Assembly: GCA_036490515.1 (NCBI GenBank)
Contig: DASXDU010000014.1
Span: forward strand, 71,659 to 135,658
Length of the DNA: 64,000 nucleotides
DNA from: Palsa-1150 sp036490515
Lineage (GTDB): Bacteria > Myxococcota_A > Polyangia > Polyangiales > Polyangiaceae
Direction: 5' to 3'
Both the position numbers and the translations under genes were made by a program. This document shows, piece by piece, positions 33,661 through 41,764 of the stretch (the stretch's first letter is position 1; every line of letters begins with the position of its first letter). Under the pieces are notes generated by a model, which made no database searches, was not told where the DNA came from, and worked only from the letters and a program-made list of their open reading frames with translations.

Positions 33661-35409
33661 TTACCTCCCGCACTTCGACGTGATCGTCTGGCGGTAAAAC
33701 CCGAGCTCGTCGCGCCAGTATTCGCCGTTGAACGGCCAGATGACGTGCTCGTCGTCCGGCTTGACGATGTTGGCCTTCGACTCTTCGACGGTGACCTGCG
33801 CGCCCTGGATGGCCTGGTCGAGCTGGTTGCGCTGGGCAGCCGTGATGTCGATGAGGATCTTCTGCCCGTTGCGGAGCTGCTCGTTGAGGTCCGCCAGGTT
33901 GCGCTCGTAGCGGGCCTTCGCGAGGTCACCCGCGTTGCGGATGGCGAGCTCGCGCGCGTCGTGGACGCTGTCCTTCACCAGGTCGGCGACCTTCGAGCCC
34001 TTGAAGCTGTTCGGCGACTTGCCGAAGCGCTTCTCCTCCTCGTCGAGGATGCGGACGTACTCGAGGTTGCGGAGGAGCTGGCGGTCCGAGAGGCTCGTCT
34101 TGACGATCGGCGCGATCTTGGGGTCGAGGTGCGCCCTGTCGTCGCGAACGTCCTTCAGGAACTTGTAGAAGGCGTCCTCCGGGTTCGACGACTTCTTGAA
34201 CTCGTCGAGCTGCTTGGTGAGCGCGTCGCGGATGGGCTCGTACTTGCCGCGGAACTTGGCGACGATCGTGAGCGCGTCGTCGTACTGGCAGTTCGCGAAG
34301 TAGATGACTGCCTTGAGGACGTCCGCCTCGGGGTAGTTCGCGTGCGGGAAGTACGGCGCCTCGATCGTGTGGATGTTGCCGAGCGCGTGGCTGTAGTCGC
34401 CGGCCATGAAGTAGGCCCACGACTCCTCGAAGAGCGCGTCGAGCCAGTACTCGCTCGAGATGTCGACCTTGTTCCAGTACTTCACCGCGGCCGAGAGGCG
34501 CGTCTGGTCGACGGTCGGTGCGTTCGTCTGGTCGTCGAGCTTGATGCTCGCCGAGTAGAACGTGCGCGCCATCGACAGGTACGCGAGGTCGCGCATACGC
34601 GCCTCGTCCTCGACCTCGACGTCGCCCTCCTCGATGGCTCCCAGGATGCGCTGGAACGCCTGCACCGCCGGCTTGCTCTGGCGGAGCTGCACGTTCGAGA
34701 TGCCACCGAAGAACTGGGCCTGGACGTAGAACTTGCTCTTGCGGTTGACCTTCTCGAAGAGGCCGAGCGCCTCGGGGTACTGGCCGTTGCGGTACTTGTA
34801 GCGGCCGAGCAGGTAGTTGAGCTGCCAGTAGAGGTCCTGCTGCTCCTTGTTGTTGAACTTCGCGACCTGCTCGACGTTGTACTTTCCGACTCGCTCGACG
34901 ATGTCGGCCGGCTCGGGAAGGTCCGTCGCGAGCTTCGCCAGCCAGAGGAGGGTCTCGTTGTATTTGAGGTGGTTCGGCTTGTCGGCGATCTCGCTGAAGA
35001 TCGAATAGGCCGCCTGGTAGAACTTGAGCTTGTAGAGCGCCTTGGCGAGGTTGAACTGGGCGATCTGCTTGTTGCCCTCGTCGTCGCCCGTCTCGCCCGT
35101 GGACACGCGATAGAGCGCCTGCGCGGCGTCCCACCACTTCTCGCTCTCGTAGAGGCGCTTGGCCTGCGACGCGGCCTCCGTCGGCTGGCCGGCCTGCGGC
35201 GGCGGCGAGTTGTCGACGGGCTTCGCCGGCTTGCCGCCCTTGGCCGGCGGAGCGTTGCTGTCCGCGTCCATGTCGACCGGAGCGGGCTGCGTCGGCGCCG
35301 GTTGGTTCTTCGGCGGCTTCCTGCGCTGCGCCTCCGCGGGCCCTCCCGTCAGCAGGAAAGCCGCGCCCACTGCGATGATCCCAAACCCGCGCGTCAGCAC
35401 TCTACGCAT
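33661..35409 (-). CDS. gltC: GltC-like periplasmic TPR protein
   Basis: A 582-residue exported protein. The signal GFGIIAVGAAFLLTGGPAEA-QRR is followed by a Pro/Lys-rich linker (to about residue 75) and TPR hairpins (AKRLYESEKWWDAAQALYRV; FNLAKALYKLKFYQAAYSIF; LGRYKYRNGQYPEALGLFEKV; ESWAYFMAGDYSHALGNI). The C-terminal third is a coiled-coil-like stretch (AKARYERNLADLNEQLRNGQK) ending WPFNGEYWRDELGFYRQTI and a cysteine. These and the position next to gltD indicate GltC, a periplasmic partner of the outer-membrane GltA/B proteins. GAGGAG lies eight bases before the ATG. In Myxococcus gltC sits in a different cluster from gltD-E-G; here it is the first gene of the block, its TAA touching the gltD start. 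Confidence 0.75.
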   Translation of the reverse strand: MRRVLTRGFGIIAVGAAFLLTGGPAEAQRRKPPKNQPAPTQPAPVDMDADSNAPPAKGGKPAKPVDNSPPPQAGQPTEAASQAKRLYESEKWWDAAQALYRVSTGETGDDEGNKQIAQFNLAKALYKLKFYQAAYSIFSEIADKPNHLKYNETLLWLAKLATDLPEPADIVERVGKYNVEQVAKFNNKEQQDLYWQLNYLLGRYKYRNGQYPEALGLFEKVNRKSKFYVQAQFFGGISNVQLRQSKPAVQAFQRILGAIEEGDVEVEDEARMRDLAYLSMARTFYSASIKLDDQTNAPTVDQTRLSAAVKYWNKVDISSEYWLDALFEESWAYFMAGDYSHALGNIHTIEAPYFPHANYPEADVLKAVIYFANCQYDDALTIVAKFRGKYEPIRDALTKQLDEFKKSSNPEDAFYKFLKDVRDDRAHLDPKIAPIVKTSLSDRQLLRNLEYVRILDEEEKRFGKSPNSFKGSKVADLVKDSVHDARELAIRNAGDLAKARYERNLADLNEQLRNGQKILIDITAAQRNQLDQAIQGAQVTVEESKANIVKPDDEHVIWPFNGEYWRDELGFYRQTITSKCGR

Positions 35410-35566
35410 GTCGTGAGCTCCTCATCTGAGTCGCCGTGCAGTGACTACGACATCGACAAGCGCACGCTCCGCGAGCCGCGTTCAAGACCTGCGACGGTCG
35501 CCAGCTTTCCGCGCGTATCGAAAAACCTCAACGATGTTCGTAAGATACTCTCGTCGAGCGGCCGTG

Positions 35567-35596
35567 ATGGTAGGAAGCACGTTCCACGGTTGTCAA
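35567..35596 (-). promoter_or_regulatory. Promoter candidate for the gltC-gltD-gltE operon, perfect TTGACA
   Basis: Reading the minus strand, a consensus TTGACA (35596-35591) and TACCAT (35572-35567) are separated by 18 bases; the second matches four of six positions of TATAAT. It would give a leader of about 150 bases before the gltC ATG. A perfect -35 box is rare in DNA of this composition. Confidence 0.55.
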
Positions 35597-35751
35597 GGCG
35601 AAAAGCCGGGGCTGCCCGCGAGTTCCGAGGGGAGACGCGGGAGCCTACTTCGCCCTTGGGTGGCGGTTCGCCCGAAGAGGGTCCCGCGACGGATTGGGGA
35701 CTCGCGGGCCATCCGAAAGACGTGAGAGTGAGAGCTTGCTCGGGAGAGCTC

Positions 35752-35781
35752 TTGACGCCCTTTCGGCGCCTCGACTAGTTT
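35752..35781 (+). promoter_or_regulatory. Promoter candidate for the Cys-rich lipoprotein gene
   Basis: TTGACG (five of six) and TAGTTT (three of six) are separated by 18 bases, the same spacing as three other candidates in the window. The element lies about 118 bases upstream of the ATG at 35899. The weak -10 keeps confidence low. Confidence 0.38.
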
Positions 35782-35898
35782 TCCCGCGTCGTCTCGCGCG
35801 AGTTCCTGTCGCTCGCTCGCGCCTTTCACGCTGCACGCCGCACGTTGCACGCTCCCCGCCTGCCCAAGTCCGCGCCCACAAGTGGAGAGGCCGACACG

Positions 35899-36564
35899 AT
35901 GACCCGTTCAATCCTGGCCTCACTGGCCGCTGCCGTGGCCGTCGCCGTCGTCTCGGGGACGGGGTGCAACTCGACCGGAGTCGGCGACCCCTGCACGCCC
36001 GAGGCCGAGTACAGCCAGGCGTTCCTCGGCTTCGACGTCAAAGAGGTCAACGTCGAGTCGAAGAGCTTTCAGTGCGAGACACGCCTCTGCCTCGCCAACC
36101 ACTTCCAGGGTCGCGTGACCTGTCCGTACGGGCAGAACTCGGGCGGCACGGCCGCCTTCGGGCTCAGCTCGCCGTCGAATGGCCAGGGGACGCCGTGCGA
36201 GACGCCGATCGATCAGCCGGTCAACGGGATCGACACGTCCCTCAGCCCGCCGGCGGTCGACGACCCGAAGGTCGGGGCCACGGTGCAGCCGAACTGCACC
36301 GACCGGACGGCGGAGCACGCTGTCTACTGCTCGTGCCGCTGCCAGAACGTCGACGGCAAGACCGACGACGGCGCCAACTACTGCACCTGCCCCACCGGCT
36401 TCTCGTGCACCCAGCTCGTGAGCTCCGTCGGCAACACCGAGACGGGCCTCACGGGCGGCTACTGCATCAAGAACGGGACGGCGTTCGACCCGAACAACTC
36501 GTGCGGCTCGACGTGCGATGCAACGAGCGGTGGGTGCGGGAAGGCGCAGGGCGTCCCCAACTGA
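35899..36564 (+). CDS. Cys-rich exported lipoprotein, function unknown
   Basis: A 221-residue protein. The signal ILASLAAAVAVAVVSGTGC ends in a probable lipobox cysteine near residue 23. The mature part has about 20 cysteines in closely spaced groups, such as CPYG, CSCRCQN, CTCPTGFSC and CGSTCDATSGGCG; this EGF-like or knottin-like spacing suggests a disulfide-rich surface module. GGAGAGG lies nine bases before the ATG, which decides the start over an upstream in-frame ATG at 35845. Similar Cys-rich lipoproteins are common in myxobacteria and many are unassigned. Divergent from gltC; whether it belongs to the motility block is unknown. Confidence 0.72.
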   Translation: MTRSILASLAAAVAVAVVSGTGCNSTGVGDPCTPEAEYSQAFLGFDVKEVNVESKSFQCETRLCLANHFQGRVTCPYGQNSGGTAAFGLSSPSNGQGTPCETPIDQPVNGIDTSLSPPAVDDPKVGATVQPNCTDRTAEHAVYCSCRCQNVDGKTDDGANYCTCPTGFSCTQLVSSVGNTETGLTGGYCIKNGTAFDPNNSCGSTCDATSGGCGKAQGVPN

Positions 36565-36923
36565 CGGCACGCGCGGCGCTCGGCCGCCGGGCCGAGGACG
36601 CGGCGGCCGACTGGCTACGGCTGCGGGGGTTCACGCTCCTCGCACGCAATCTCCGCCTCGGGCCGCTCGAGCTCGATCTGGTGGCTCGCAGGGGTGCCCT
36701 CGTCGTCGTCGTGGAGGTGCGGACGCGCGGGCCGACCTCCTACGAGCGCCCCTTCGAGAGCCTCGGCGCGACCAAGCGGGCAAACCTGCGCCGCGCGGTA
36801 GGGCGCCTGTGGAAGCAGCGTCTCCCCGGCATGCAGGGCATGGAGCGCATCCGGATCGACGTCGCAGCCGTTTCGTTCGAGGCGGGCGCCACGCACGTCG
36901 AATACGTCGAGGGAGCGCTCTGA
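36534..36923 (+). CDS. YraN / UPF0102 family endonuclease-like protein
   Basis: A protein of about 129 residues with the YraN fold, related to PD-(D/E)XK nucleases: ALGRRAEDAAADWLRLRGFTLLARNLR, LELDLVARRGALVVVVEVRTRG, and a helix with TKRANLRRAVGRLW. In most family members the core reads GEID...EVKTR; here the glycine-glutamate is LE and the catalytic lysine is arginine (EVR), which could weaken catalysis. The start is uncertain: GTG 36534 overlaps the previous gene by 31 bases, while a CTG at 36561 overlapping the previous stop would give the usual short N terminus. Convergent with the HAMP protein gene 12 bases away. Confidence 0.75.
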   Translation: MREGAGRPQLTARAALGRRAEDAAADWLRLRGFTLLARNLRLGPLELDLVARRGALVVVVEVRTRGPTSYERPFESLGATKRANLRRAVGRLWKQRLPGMQGMERIRIDVAAVSFEAGATHVEYVEGAL

Positions 36924-36935
36924 CCCTCGCCTCGT

Positions 36936-37679
36936 TCACCCTTCGAGGGTGCTCTTCATCGCCTCGCGCACGCGACCGAGCGAGGTCTTCGCCTCGTCGC
37001 CTGCGCCGCGGCCGAGGGCATCGAGCGCCTTGTCGAGATCGTCGAGCTGCCTCTTCTCCATGTCGCGCAGGCCCGCGACCATCTGCGTGAAGGCATCGAA
37101 GAAGTCCTGCAGCTCGTCGCCCTTGCGCAGGCGCGCCTCGACCCGCAGGCTCCCCTGCCCGACCTGCTTCAGCAGGCGCTTCATCTTGTAGACGGGGCCT
37201 GCGACCTTGTGGGTGAAGTAGATCCCCAGCAGGCCGATCAGCGCGACCATGAGCGCCAGCCCGCCCACCAGCGACCAGATCACGACCTCTTGCCGGTGGA
37301 TCAGCATCGACTGATCGTTGGCGATGGCGCTCTGCTGGGCGGCGATCGCCTTGTCGTGCTCGTCGGCCTCCTTGTTGAAGACCGCCAGCAGCTCCGGGCT
37401 GTCCGAGGCGAGGTCCTTCACGTTCATGCGGCTCACCTCGGAGACCTTGCGGCTCTCCTCGGAGACCTTGGCGCTCTCGGTGACGACCTTCGCGCTCTCC
37501 TGCACCATCGCCCGTGTGGTGCTGTAGAGCACCGCGCCCATCACCCCGCTGATGACGACCGCGACGAGGACGATGAAGCCCGTGTATTTCAGCTGGAAGC
37601 GCGAATCGAGCAGGTAGTTGCGAACGCTGCGCTTGTGGGCGCCCGTTTGCTCGACGTGAGTGGCGACCGTGGTCGGCAT
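36936..37679 (-). CDS. HAMP-type membrane protein with a periplasmic coiled coil
   Basis: A 247-residue inner-membrane protein: TM1 at about 33-54 (YTGFIVLVAVVISGVMGAVLY), an extracytoplasmic helical segment (about 55-140) rich in VSEESRKVSEVSR heptads, TM2 at about 138-160 (IWSLVGGLALMVALIGLLGIYF), a HAMP domain (TFTHKVAGPVYKMKRLLKQVGQG), and a cytoplasmic helix. There is no methyl-accepting or kinase output domain, so it may act as a stand-alone signal converter or membrane scaffold. AAGGA lies six bases before the ATG. It follows the HEAT protein gene by 10 bases on the same strand, a likely operon. Confidence 0.78.
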   Translation of the reverse strand: MPTTVATHVEQTGAHKRSVRNYLLDSRFQLKYTGFIVLVAVVISGVMGAVLYSTTRAMVQESAKVVTESAKVSEESRKVSEVSRMNVKDLASDSPELLAVFNKEADEHDKAIAAQQSAIANDQSMLIHRQEVVIWSLVGGLALMVALIGLLGIYFTHKVAGPVYKMKRLLKQVGQGSLRVEARLRKGDELQDFFDAFTQMVAGLRDMEKRQLDDLDKALDALGRGAGDEAKTSLGRVREAMKSTLEG

Positions 37680-37689
37680 GGCGGATCCT

Positions 37690-38532
37690 TCATTTGAAAT
37701 TCTGTGCGAAAAGCTCCGCGGCGCGAGCCGCGACTACGCCCATGAGCTGGTCTTCCGACGAGGTGTCCCCGGGCCGCGCGCCGGGCAGAGTCGCCCCCGA
37801 GGGGACCTCGCCGCGCAGGTCTTTTCCAGGGTACGAGAATACCGCGATCTTCACGCGCACGCGCAAGTTGCCGTCCGAGTAATCGAACTTCTCGACGCTC
37901 ACGGAGAGATAAAACCCCTTGAGCGAGCGCTTGGACATCGCTGCCCGCGCGCCGTCCGGTGACTCGCCGTCGGGCGCGAGCTGGTAGTCCCCGAGCTGGC
38001 CGAGCTTGGCTGCGATGCCGCCCCCGACGATGCGCTGCACGTCGGAGTCCGAGCGGCCGCTGTTGTTCGTCACGCGCGACATGGAGACGTAGTACTTCGC
38101 GCCGGCCACGAAGGGCGGCGCCCCGCCCCCTCCGCCCCCTCCGCCGCCGCCGAGCGCGTCGATCGCTCGCTGGATCTCGCGCTTCACGCCGTCGCCCCCC
38201 TCCGAGGAGAGGTGCCGCTTCAGGCAGTCCACCGCCGACGCGCGCCCGAGCTTCTTCAGCCCGACGGCGGCCGCCTGGCGGACGGTGTCGTTCGGATCGT
38301 CGAGCCCTCCGCAGAGCGGGGAGACCGCGGCGTCGTCGTTGGTCGCGCCGAGGGCGAGCGCGGCGTTCGTACGCACGCGAAAGTCGTCCGCCTGTCCTGG
38401 CGCCGGAGGGTACTTGAGGCGATCGGCCAGGAACTGCACGCGGCTGTCGGCGCACGCAGGGCGCGGAGCCATCACGGAGAGGAGAACGAAAGCCAGCAGC
38501 GCGAGGATCGATCGCAGGGCGAGCCTCGCCAT
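37690..38532 (-). CDS. Exported HEAT-repeat protein with a poly-glycine hinge
   Basis: A 280-residue protein with a signal peptide (LALRSILALLAFVLLSVMAPRPACA). Residues ~40-120 contain HEAT/PBS-lyase-type repeats (VRTNAALALGATNDDAAVSPL; VRQAAAVGLKKLGRASAVDCL), a run of ten glycines at about 130-139 coded by a GCC/CCG-type tract on the other strand, then a beta-rich domain (KYYVSMSRVTNNSGRSDSDV... RVRVKIAVFSYPGKDLRG) that resembles lipoprotein or penicillin-binding-protein activator (LpoB-like) folds, though that is a weak impression. It precedes the HAMP gene by 10 bases and diverges from the adjacent gene with 31 bases between starts. Confidence 0.72.
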   Translation of the reverse strand: MARLALRSILALLAFVLLSVMAPRPACADSRVQFLADRLKYPPAPGQADDFRVRTNAALALGATNDDAAVSPLCGGLDDPNDTVRQAAAVGLKKLGRASAVDCLKRHLSSEGGDGVKREIQRAIDALGGGGGGGGGGAPPFVAGAKYYVSMSRVTNNSGRSDSDVQRIVGGGIAAKLGQLGDYQLAPDGESPDGARAAMSKRSLKGFYLSVSVEKFDYSDGNLRVRVKIAVFSYPGKDLRGEVPSGATLPGARPGDTSSEDQLMGVVAARAAELFAQNFK

Positions 38533-38563
38533 CGTTTCGAGCGTACCATGGTCCTCGGCAACC

Positions 38564-40459
38564 GTGGGTACCGCGGCCTTCCGGTGCGTCCTTTGCGTCG
38601 TCACGCGGCCGCGGCCGCGTGCACTGGCACTGGCACTGGCGGCGATGCTCGTCGCGGCGCTCGTGGCGACGAACGCGAGCGCGGACGGGGGGGCGGCGAC
38701 GGGCGCGAGCAGCGGCGACGCGACCCAGCAGCGCGTGCACGTGCATGGGAGCGCGCGCATCGACGCACATGCAGCGCGCGCAGCCGGGAAGCTCGTCGTC
38801 TCCGGCACGGTCGTCGACGACACGGCACGGCGCATCCCCGGGGCACGCGTCGCGATCAGCCTCGCGCGCGGCACTTCGCCCGCAGGCGTCGCGACCTTCT
38901 CGGGCCCGGGCGCGTCGCCCGAGCCGTGTGCGCCGGGCGCAACGCCGCCCGTCCTCGACCGCGCGGATCTCCTCATCGTGGCCACCGACGACGCCGCGCG
39001 CTTCTGCGTGAAGCTGTCGTTGCCGGTCGACCGGTACGTCGTCCACATCGCGTCGCGGCCCGCCGGCCTCGTCGACCCCGCGGGCCTGGATCTCGCTGTC
39101 GATCTTGCCCTGGAGCCGGTCACCTTGCGGTTCGACCCCGAGCGCCACGTCCTCGCGCTCGACGAGGAAGGCCCCGGGGCCGCCGAGGTCCTCGAGGTGG
39201 TCGCGTCGACGGAGGACGACGGCGTGACGACCGCGGCGGTGGGAATCCCGCTCAGCCTCGCCAACGAGGCGGGGTCTCTGCTCGGCTCGACGGTGACGAA
39301 CGCCTCGGGACGCGCGCGCTTTCCCGTCGCGGGAGCGTCGCTCGGAGCGCCGGGCCGCGGCACCCTCCGCGTGTCGTTCGCGGGAAGCGCCGAGGCCGGA
39401 TCGAGCACGCAGGAGATGCAGGTCGAGCGCCGGACGCACGTAGACCTGGATGCGCCGGGCGCCGTAGACGGCAGGGTCGCGGCGGGCTCCCCCGAGGAAG
39501 GGACCACGGTGGTCATCCGTGCTCGCCCTCGCTGCGCGCGCCGCGGGTGCGTCGCAACGCCGACGGGAACGGTGGAGGCGCGGTTCGGCGACGCCATCGT
39601 CGGAGCCGCACCCCTCGTGGCCGGCGAGGCGCGCGTGGTCGTCACCTTCGCCGCGCCCGCGGCGAACGACGTCCCTCTGCGTTTCCGATACGTGCCCGAC
39701 ACGCCATGGTTCCAGGCGGGGGCCGAGCTCGGCGTGACGTTGCCCGTGCGCGCGCCGAGCCCGTGGAAGAAAATTCCCCTGGTCCTCGCAGGTCTCGCCG
39801 TCATCGCGTGGCTGGTCGCCGGGCGCCTTCCGCCGCGCGATCGCTCCGATTCGTCCGGCCGCCCGAGCCGGGCGCCGCATCCGCCCGAGGCGGGTGTCGA
39901 GCTCGTTCGTGCCGGCCCGGCAGCGGGTGGCTGGAGGGGACGCCTCCACGACGCGCACGAGGGCACGCCCATCTCGGGGGCGCGCATCGCCGTGGAGCGG
40001 CCCGCGTTCGACCGTGTCCAGGTGCTCGCCCAGGTGGTGGCTGACGCGCAGGGAACGTTCGCGTTGCCGGCGATCGACGCAAGCCCTGGCGACACTCTCG
40101 TGGCCGAGGGGACGCTCCACGCGCCTCTGCGGCGCCCGCTGCCGCACCCCGGGGAGCTCGACGTCGCGCTCGTCCTCCGGCGGCGGGCCCTGCTCGACCG
40201 GCTCGTGGCCTGGTCCCGACGGCGGGGCCGCCCCTTCGACGCGAAGCCGGAGCCCACCCCTGGCCACGTGAAGCGGGTTGCTGCCGCCGAGTTCGCCGTA
40301 GCGCGGTGGGCTGACGCGGTGGAACGCGCGGCGTACGGGGGCGGCGTCGTCGACGCCCACGCCCAGTCCGAGGTGGATCGCCTGGCGCCGGCCGATGCGG
40401 CGGAGCGAATCGACGGCCGCGCCGAGGGAGAAGTGCCCCCCCGGCCCGGACCTCGTTGA
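38564..40459 (+). CDS. Membrane protein with a carboxypeptidase-regulatory-like (beta-sandwich) domain
   Basis: A 631-residue protein. The GTG at 38564 gives a signal region ALALALAAMLVAALVATNASA; an ATG at 38645 is the alternative. The large extracytoplasmic part (about 45-405) is all-beta with repeated sandwich-like segments, including GTVVDDTARRIPGARVAISL and SLANEAGSLLGSTVTNASGRARF, typical of CarboxypepD_reg or Ig-like folds. One transmembrane helix is at about 406-425 (IPLVLAGLAVIAWLVAG), then a second such domain in the cytoplasm or C-terminal part (GRLHDAHEGTPISGARIAV) and a helical tail. Possibly an envelope adhesion or structural protein. The ftsY promoter overlaps its end. Confidence 0.7.
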   Translation: MGTAAFRCVLCVVTRPRPRALALALAAMLVAALVATNASADGGAATGASSGDATQQRVHVHGSARIDAHAARAAGKLVVSGTVVDDTARRIPGARVAISLARGTSPAGVATFSGPGASPEPCAPGATPPVLDRADLLIVATDDAARFCVKLSLPVDRYVVHIASRPAGLVDPAGLDLAVDLALEPVTLRFDPERHVLALDEEGPGAAEVLEVVASTEDDGVTTAAVGIPLSLANEAGSLLGSTVTNASGRARFPVAGASLGAPGRGTLRVSFAGSAEAGSSTQEMQVERRTHVDLDAPGAVDGRVAAGSPEEGTTVVIRARPRCARRGCVATPTGTVEARFGDAIVGAAPLVAGEARVVVTFAAPAANDVPLRFRYVPDTPWFQAGAELGVTLPVRAPSPWKKIPLVLAGLAVIAWLVAGRLPPRDRSDSSGRPSRAPHPPEAGVELVRAGPAAGGWRGRLHDAHEGTPISGARIAVERPAFDRVQVLAQVVADAQGTFALPAIDASPGDTLVAEGTLHAPLRRPLPHPGELDVALVLRRRALLDRLVAWSRRRGRPFDAKPEPTPGHVKRVAAAEFAVARWADAVERAAYGGGVVDAHAQSEVDRLAPADAAERIDGRAEGEVPPRPGPR

Positions 40460-40485
40460 CGGATCTTGCCCCCGGTCCTTATAGT
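40456..40485 (+). promoter_or_regulatory. ftsY promoter candidate
   Basis: TTGACG (five of six) and TATAGT (five of six) separated by 18 bases, with the start of the ftsY ATG 32 bases beyond the -10. The -10 and what follows, TATAGTCGCGC, recurs upstream of the outer-membrane protein gene at 42073, again with an 18-base spacer. TTGACG overlaps the stop of the upstream gene. Confidence 0.6.
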
Positions 40486-40516
40486 CGCGCGCCACCGGAG
40501 ACGGTGAAGGCCGCCC

Positions 40517-41764
40517 ATGACCACTGTCGCCATCGTCGTCGCGCTCGTCGTCGCAGCGGTCGTCGTCCTCTTCCTCGTTCGAGGGAGGGGCGCCGCGCAG
40601 CTTCAGGGCCAGGCGCCGGCGGCCCGCCCCCTGGGCGCTGGCGGCGCGGCCCCGAAGGAGACGCCCGCCGCGAAGGATGCGGCAAAACCCGTAACGCAGG
40701 ACCAGAGCGCGCACGCAGCAAAGAAAGAGAAGGAGCCGCCTCCCCCTCCGGGCTCCGAGCCGCGGCCCGAGGTCGCGCCCGCGCCCTCCGCGAAGGCACC
40801 CGTCCCCTCCGCGGCGCCCCCGCGCGTCCGCGGAGACGTCGCCGGGCTGCGCAAGGGCCTCGCGGCGACCCGCGGAGGGTTCATTGCGCGTCTCACGGCC
40901 CTCTTTCGCGACAAGAAGGAGATTGATCCGGCCATCCTCGAGCAGGTGGAGGAGGTCATGCTCTCGAGCGACGTCGGTCCGAAGACGACCCAGGCGATCC
41001 TGGGCCGCCTGCGGGAGTCGCTCGCGAAGAACGAGCTGCGGGACACCGATGCGGTATGGGCTGCGCTCCGCGCGGAAGCGATCCGCATCCTCGGCATCGG
41101 CGGCGGCGCGATCCGGGCCGCGGGCAAGCCCACCGTGGTCCTCATGGTCGGCGTGAACGGTGTCGGCAAGACGACGACGATCGGCAAGCTCGCCACGCGC
41201 TACAACGCGAACGGCAAGAAGGTTGTCCTCGGCGCCGGTGACACCTTCCGTGCCGCGGCGGTCCAGCAGCTCGAGGTGTGGGGCAAGCGCGTAGGAGCCG
41301 ACGTCGTTCGCGGGAAGGAAGGGGCCGATCCCGGCGCCGTGGCCTTCGACGCGACGACCAAGGCCAAAGAAGCCGGCGCCGACCTCCTCTTCGTCGACAC
41401 CGCCGGGCGGCTGCACACGAAGGTGCCGCTGATGGACGAGATCAAGAAGGTGCGCAAGACCATCGCGAAGGCGATGGACGGCGCGCCCCACGAGACGCTC
41501 CTCGTGCTCGACGCGACGACGGGGCAGAACGCTCTCACGCAGGCAGCCATGTTCAAGGACGCCCTCGAGCTCACGGGCATCGTGCTCACGAAGCTCGACG
41601 GGACGGCCAAGGGAGGGATCGTCCTCGGCATATGCGACGAGCTCCACGTACCTGTCCGGTACGTCGGTCTCGGCGAGCGCGCCGAGGACCTTCGCGAGTT
41701 CGACGCGGAGGACTTCGTCGAGGCTTTGTTCGGCAAGGGGGACGAGGAGTCTGCGGCGGCATGA
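40517..41764 (+). CDS. ftsY: Signal recognition particle receptor FtsY
   Basis: A 415-residue SRP-type GTPase that docks SRP-ribosome complexes at the membrane for co-translational insertion. An N-terminal hydrophobic anchor (residues 4-21, VAIVVALVVAAVVVLFLV), unlike the purely amphipathic anchor of E. coli FtsY, is followed by a Lys/Pro/Glu-rich linker to about 110 and the NG domain: G1 GVNGVGKTT near 213, ATRYNANGKKVVLGAGDTFRAAAVQQLEVWG, G3 DTAGR near 294, G4 TKLDG near 359 and the closing loop. The promoter is described separately. It is followed by a 308-base gap. Confidence 0.96.
   Translation: MTTVAIVVALVVAAVVVLFLVRGRGAAQLQGQAPAARPLGAGGAAPKETPAAKDAAKPVTQDQSAHAAKKEKEPPPPPGSEPRPEVAPAPSAKAPVPSAAPPRVRGDVAGLRKGLAATRGGFIARLTALFRDKKEIDPAILEQVEEVMLSSDVGPKTTQAILGRLRESLAKNELRDTDAVWAALRAEAIRILGIGGGAIRAAGKPTVVLMVGVNGVGKTTTIGKLATRYNANGKKVVLGAGDTFRAAAVQQLEVWGKRVGADVVRGKEGADPGAVAFDATTKAKEAGADLLFVDTAGRLHTKVPLMDEIKKVRKTIAKAMDGAPHETLLVLDATTGQNALTQAAMFKDALELTGIVLTKLDGTAKGGIVLGICDELHVPVRYVGLGERAEDLREFDAEDFVEALFGKGDEESAAA

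Larger units (their letters stand above)
35410..35898. other. 489-base divergent intergenic region between gltC and a Cys-rich lipoprotein gene
   Basis: No coding frame is supported. It contains a promoter-like element for each direction (see separate entries), and a 60-base stretch with short repeats of CACGCTGCACGCCGCACGTT type just before the plus-strand gene. Base composition is slightly less GC-rich than the flanks around 35520-35600, where the gltC promoter lies. Confidence 0.6.

Noticed and set aside
36923..36951. ACCCTCG/CGAGGGT and CACCC/GGGTG hairpins between YraN-like and HAMP genes
   Set aside because: They overlap the coding end of the HAMP gene and lack a U-run.
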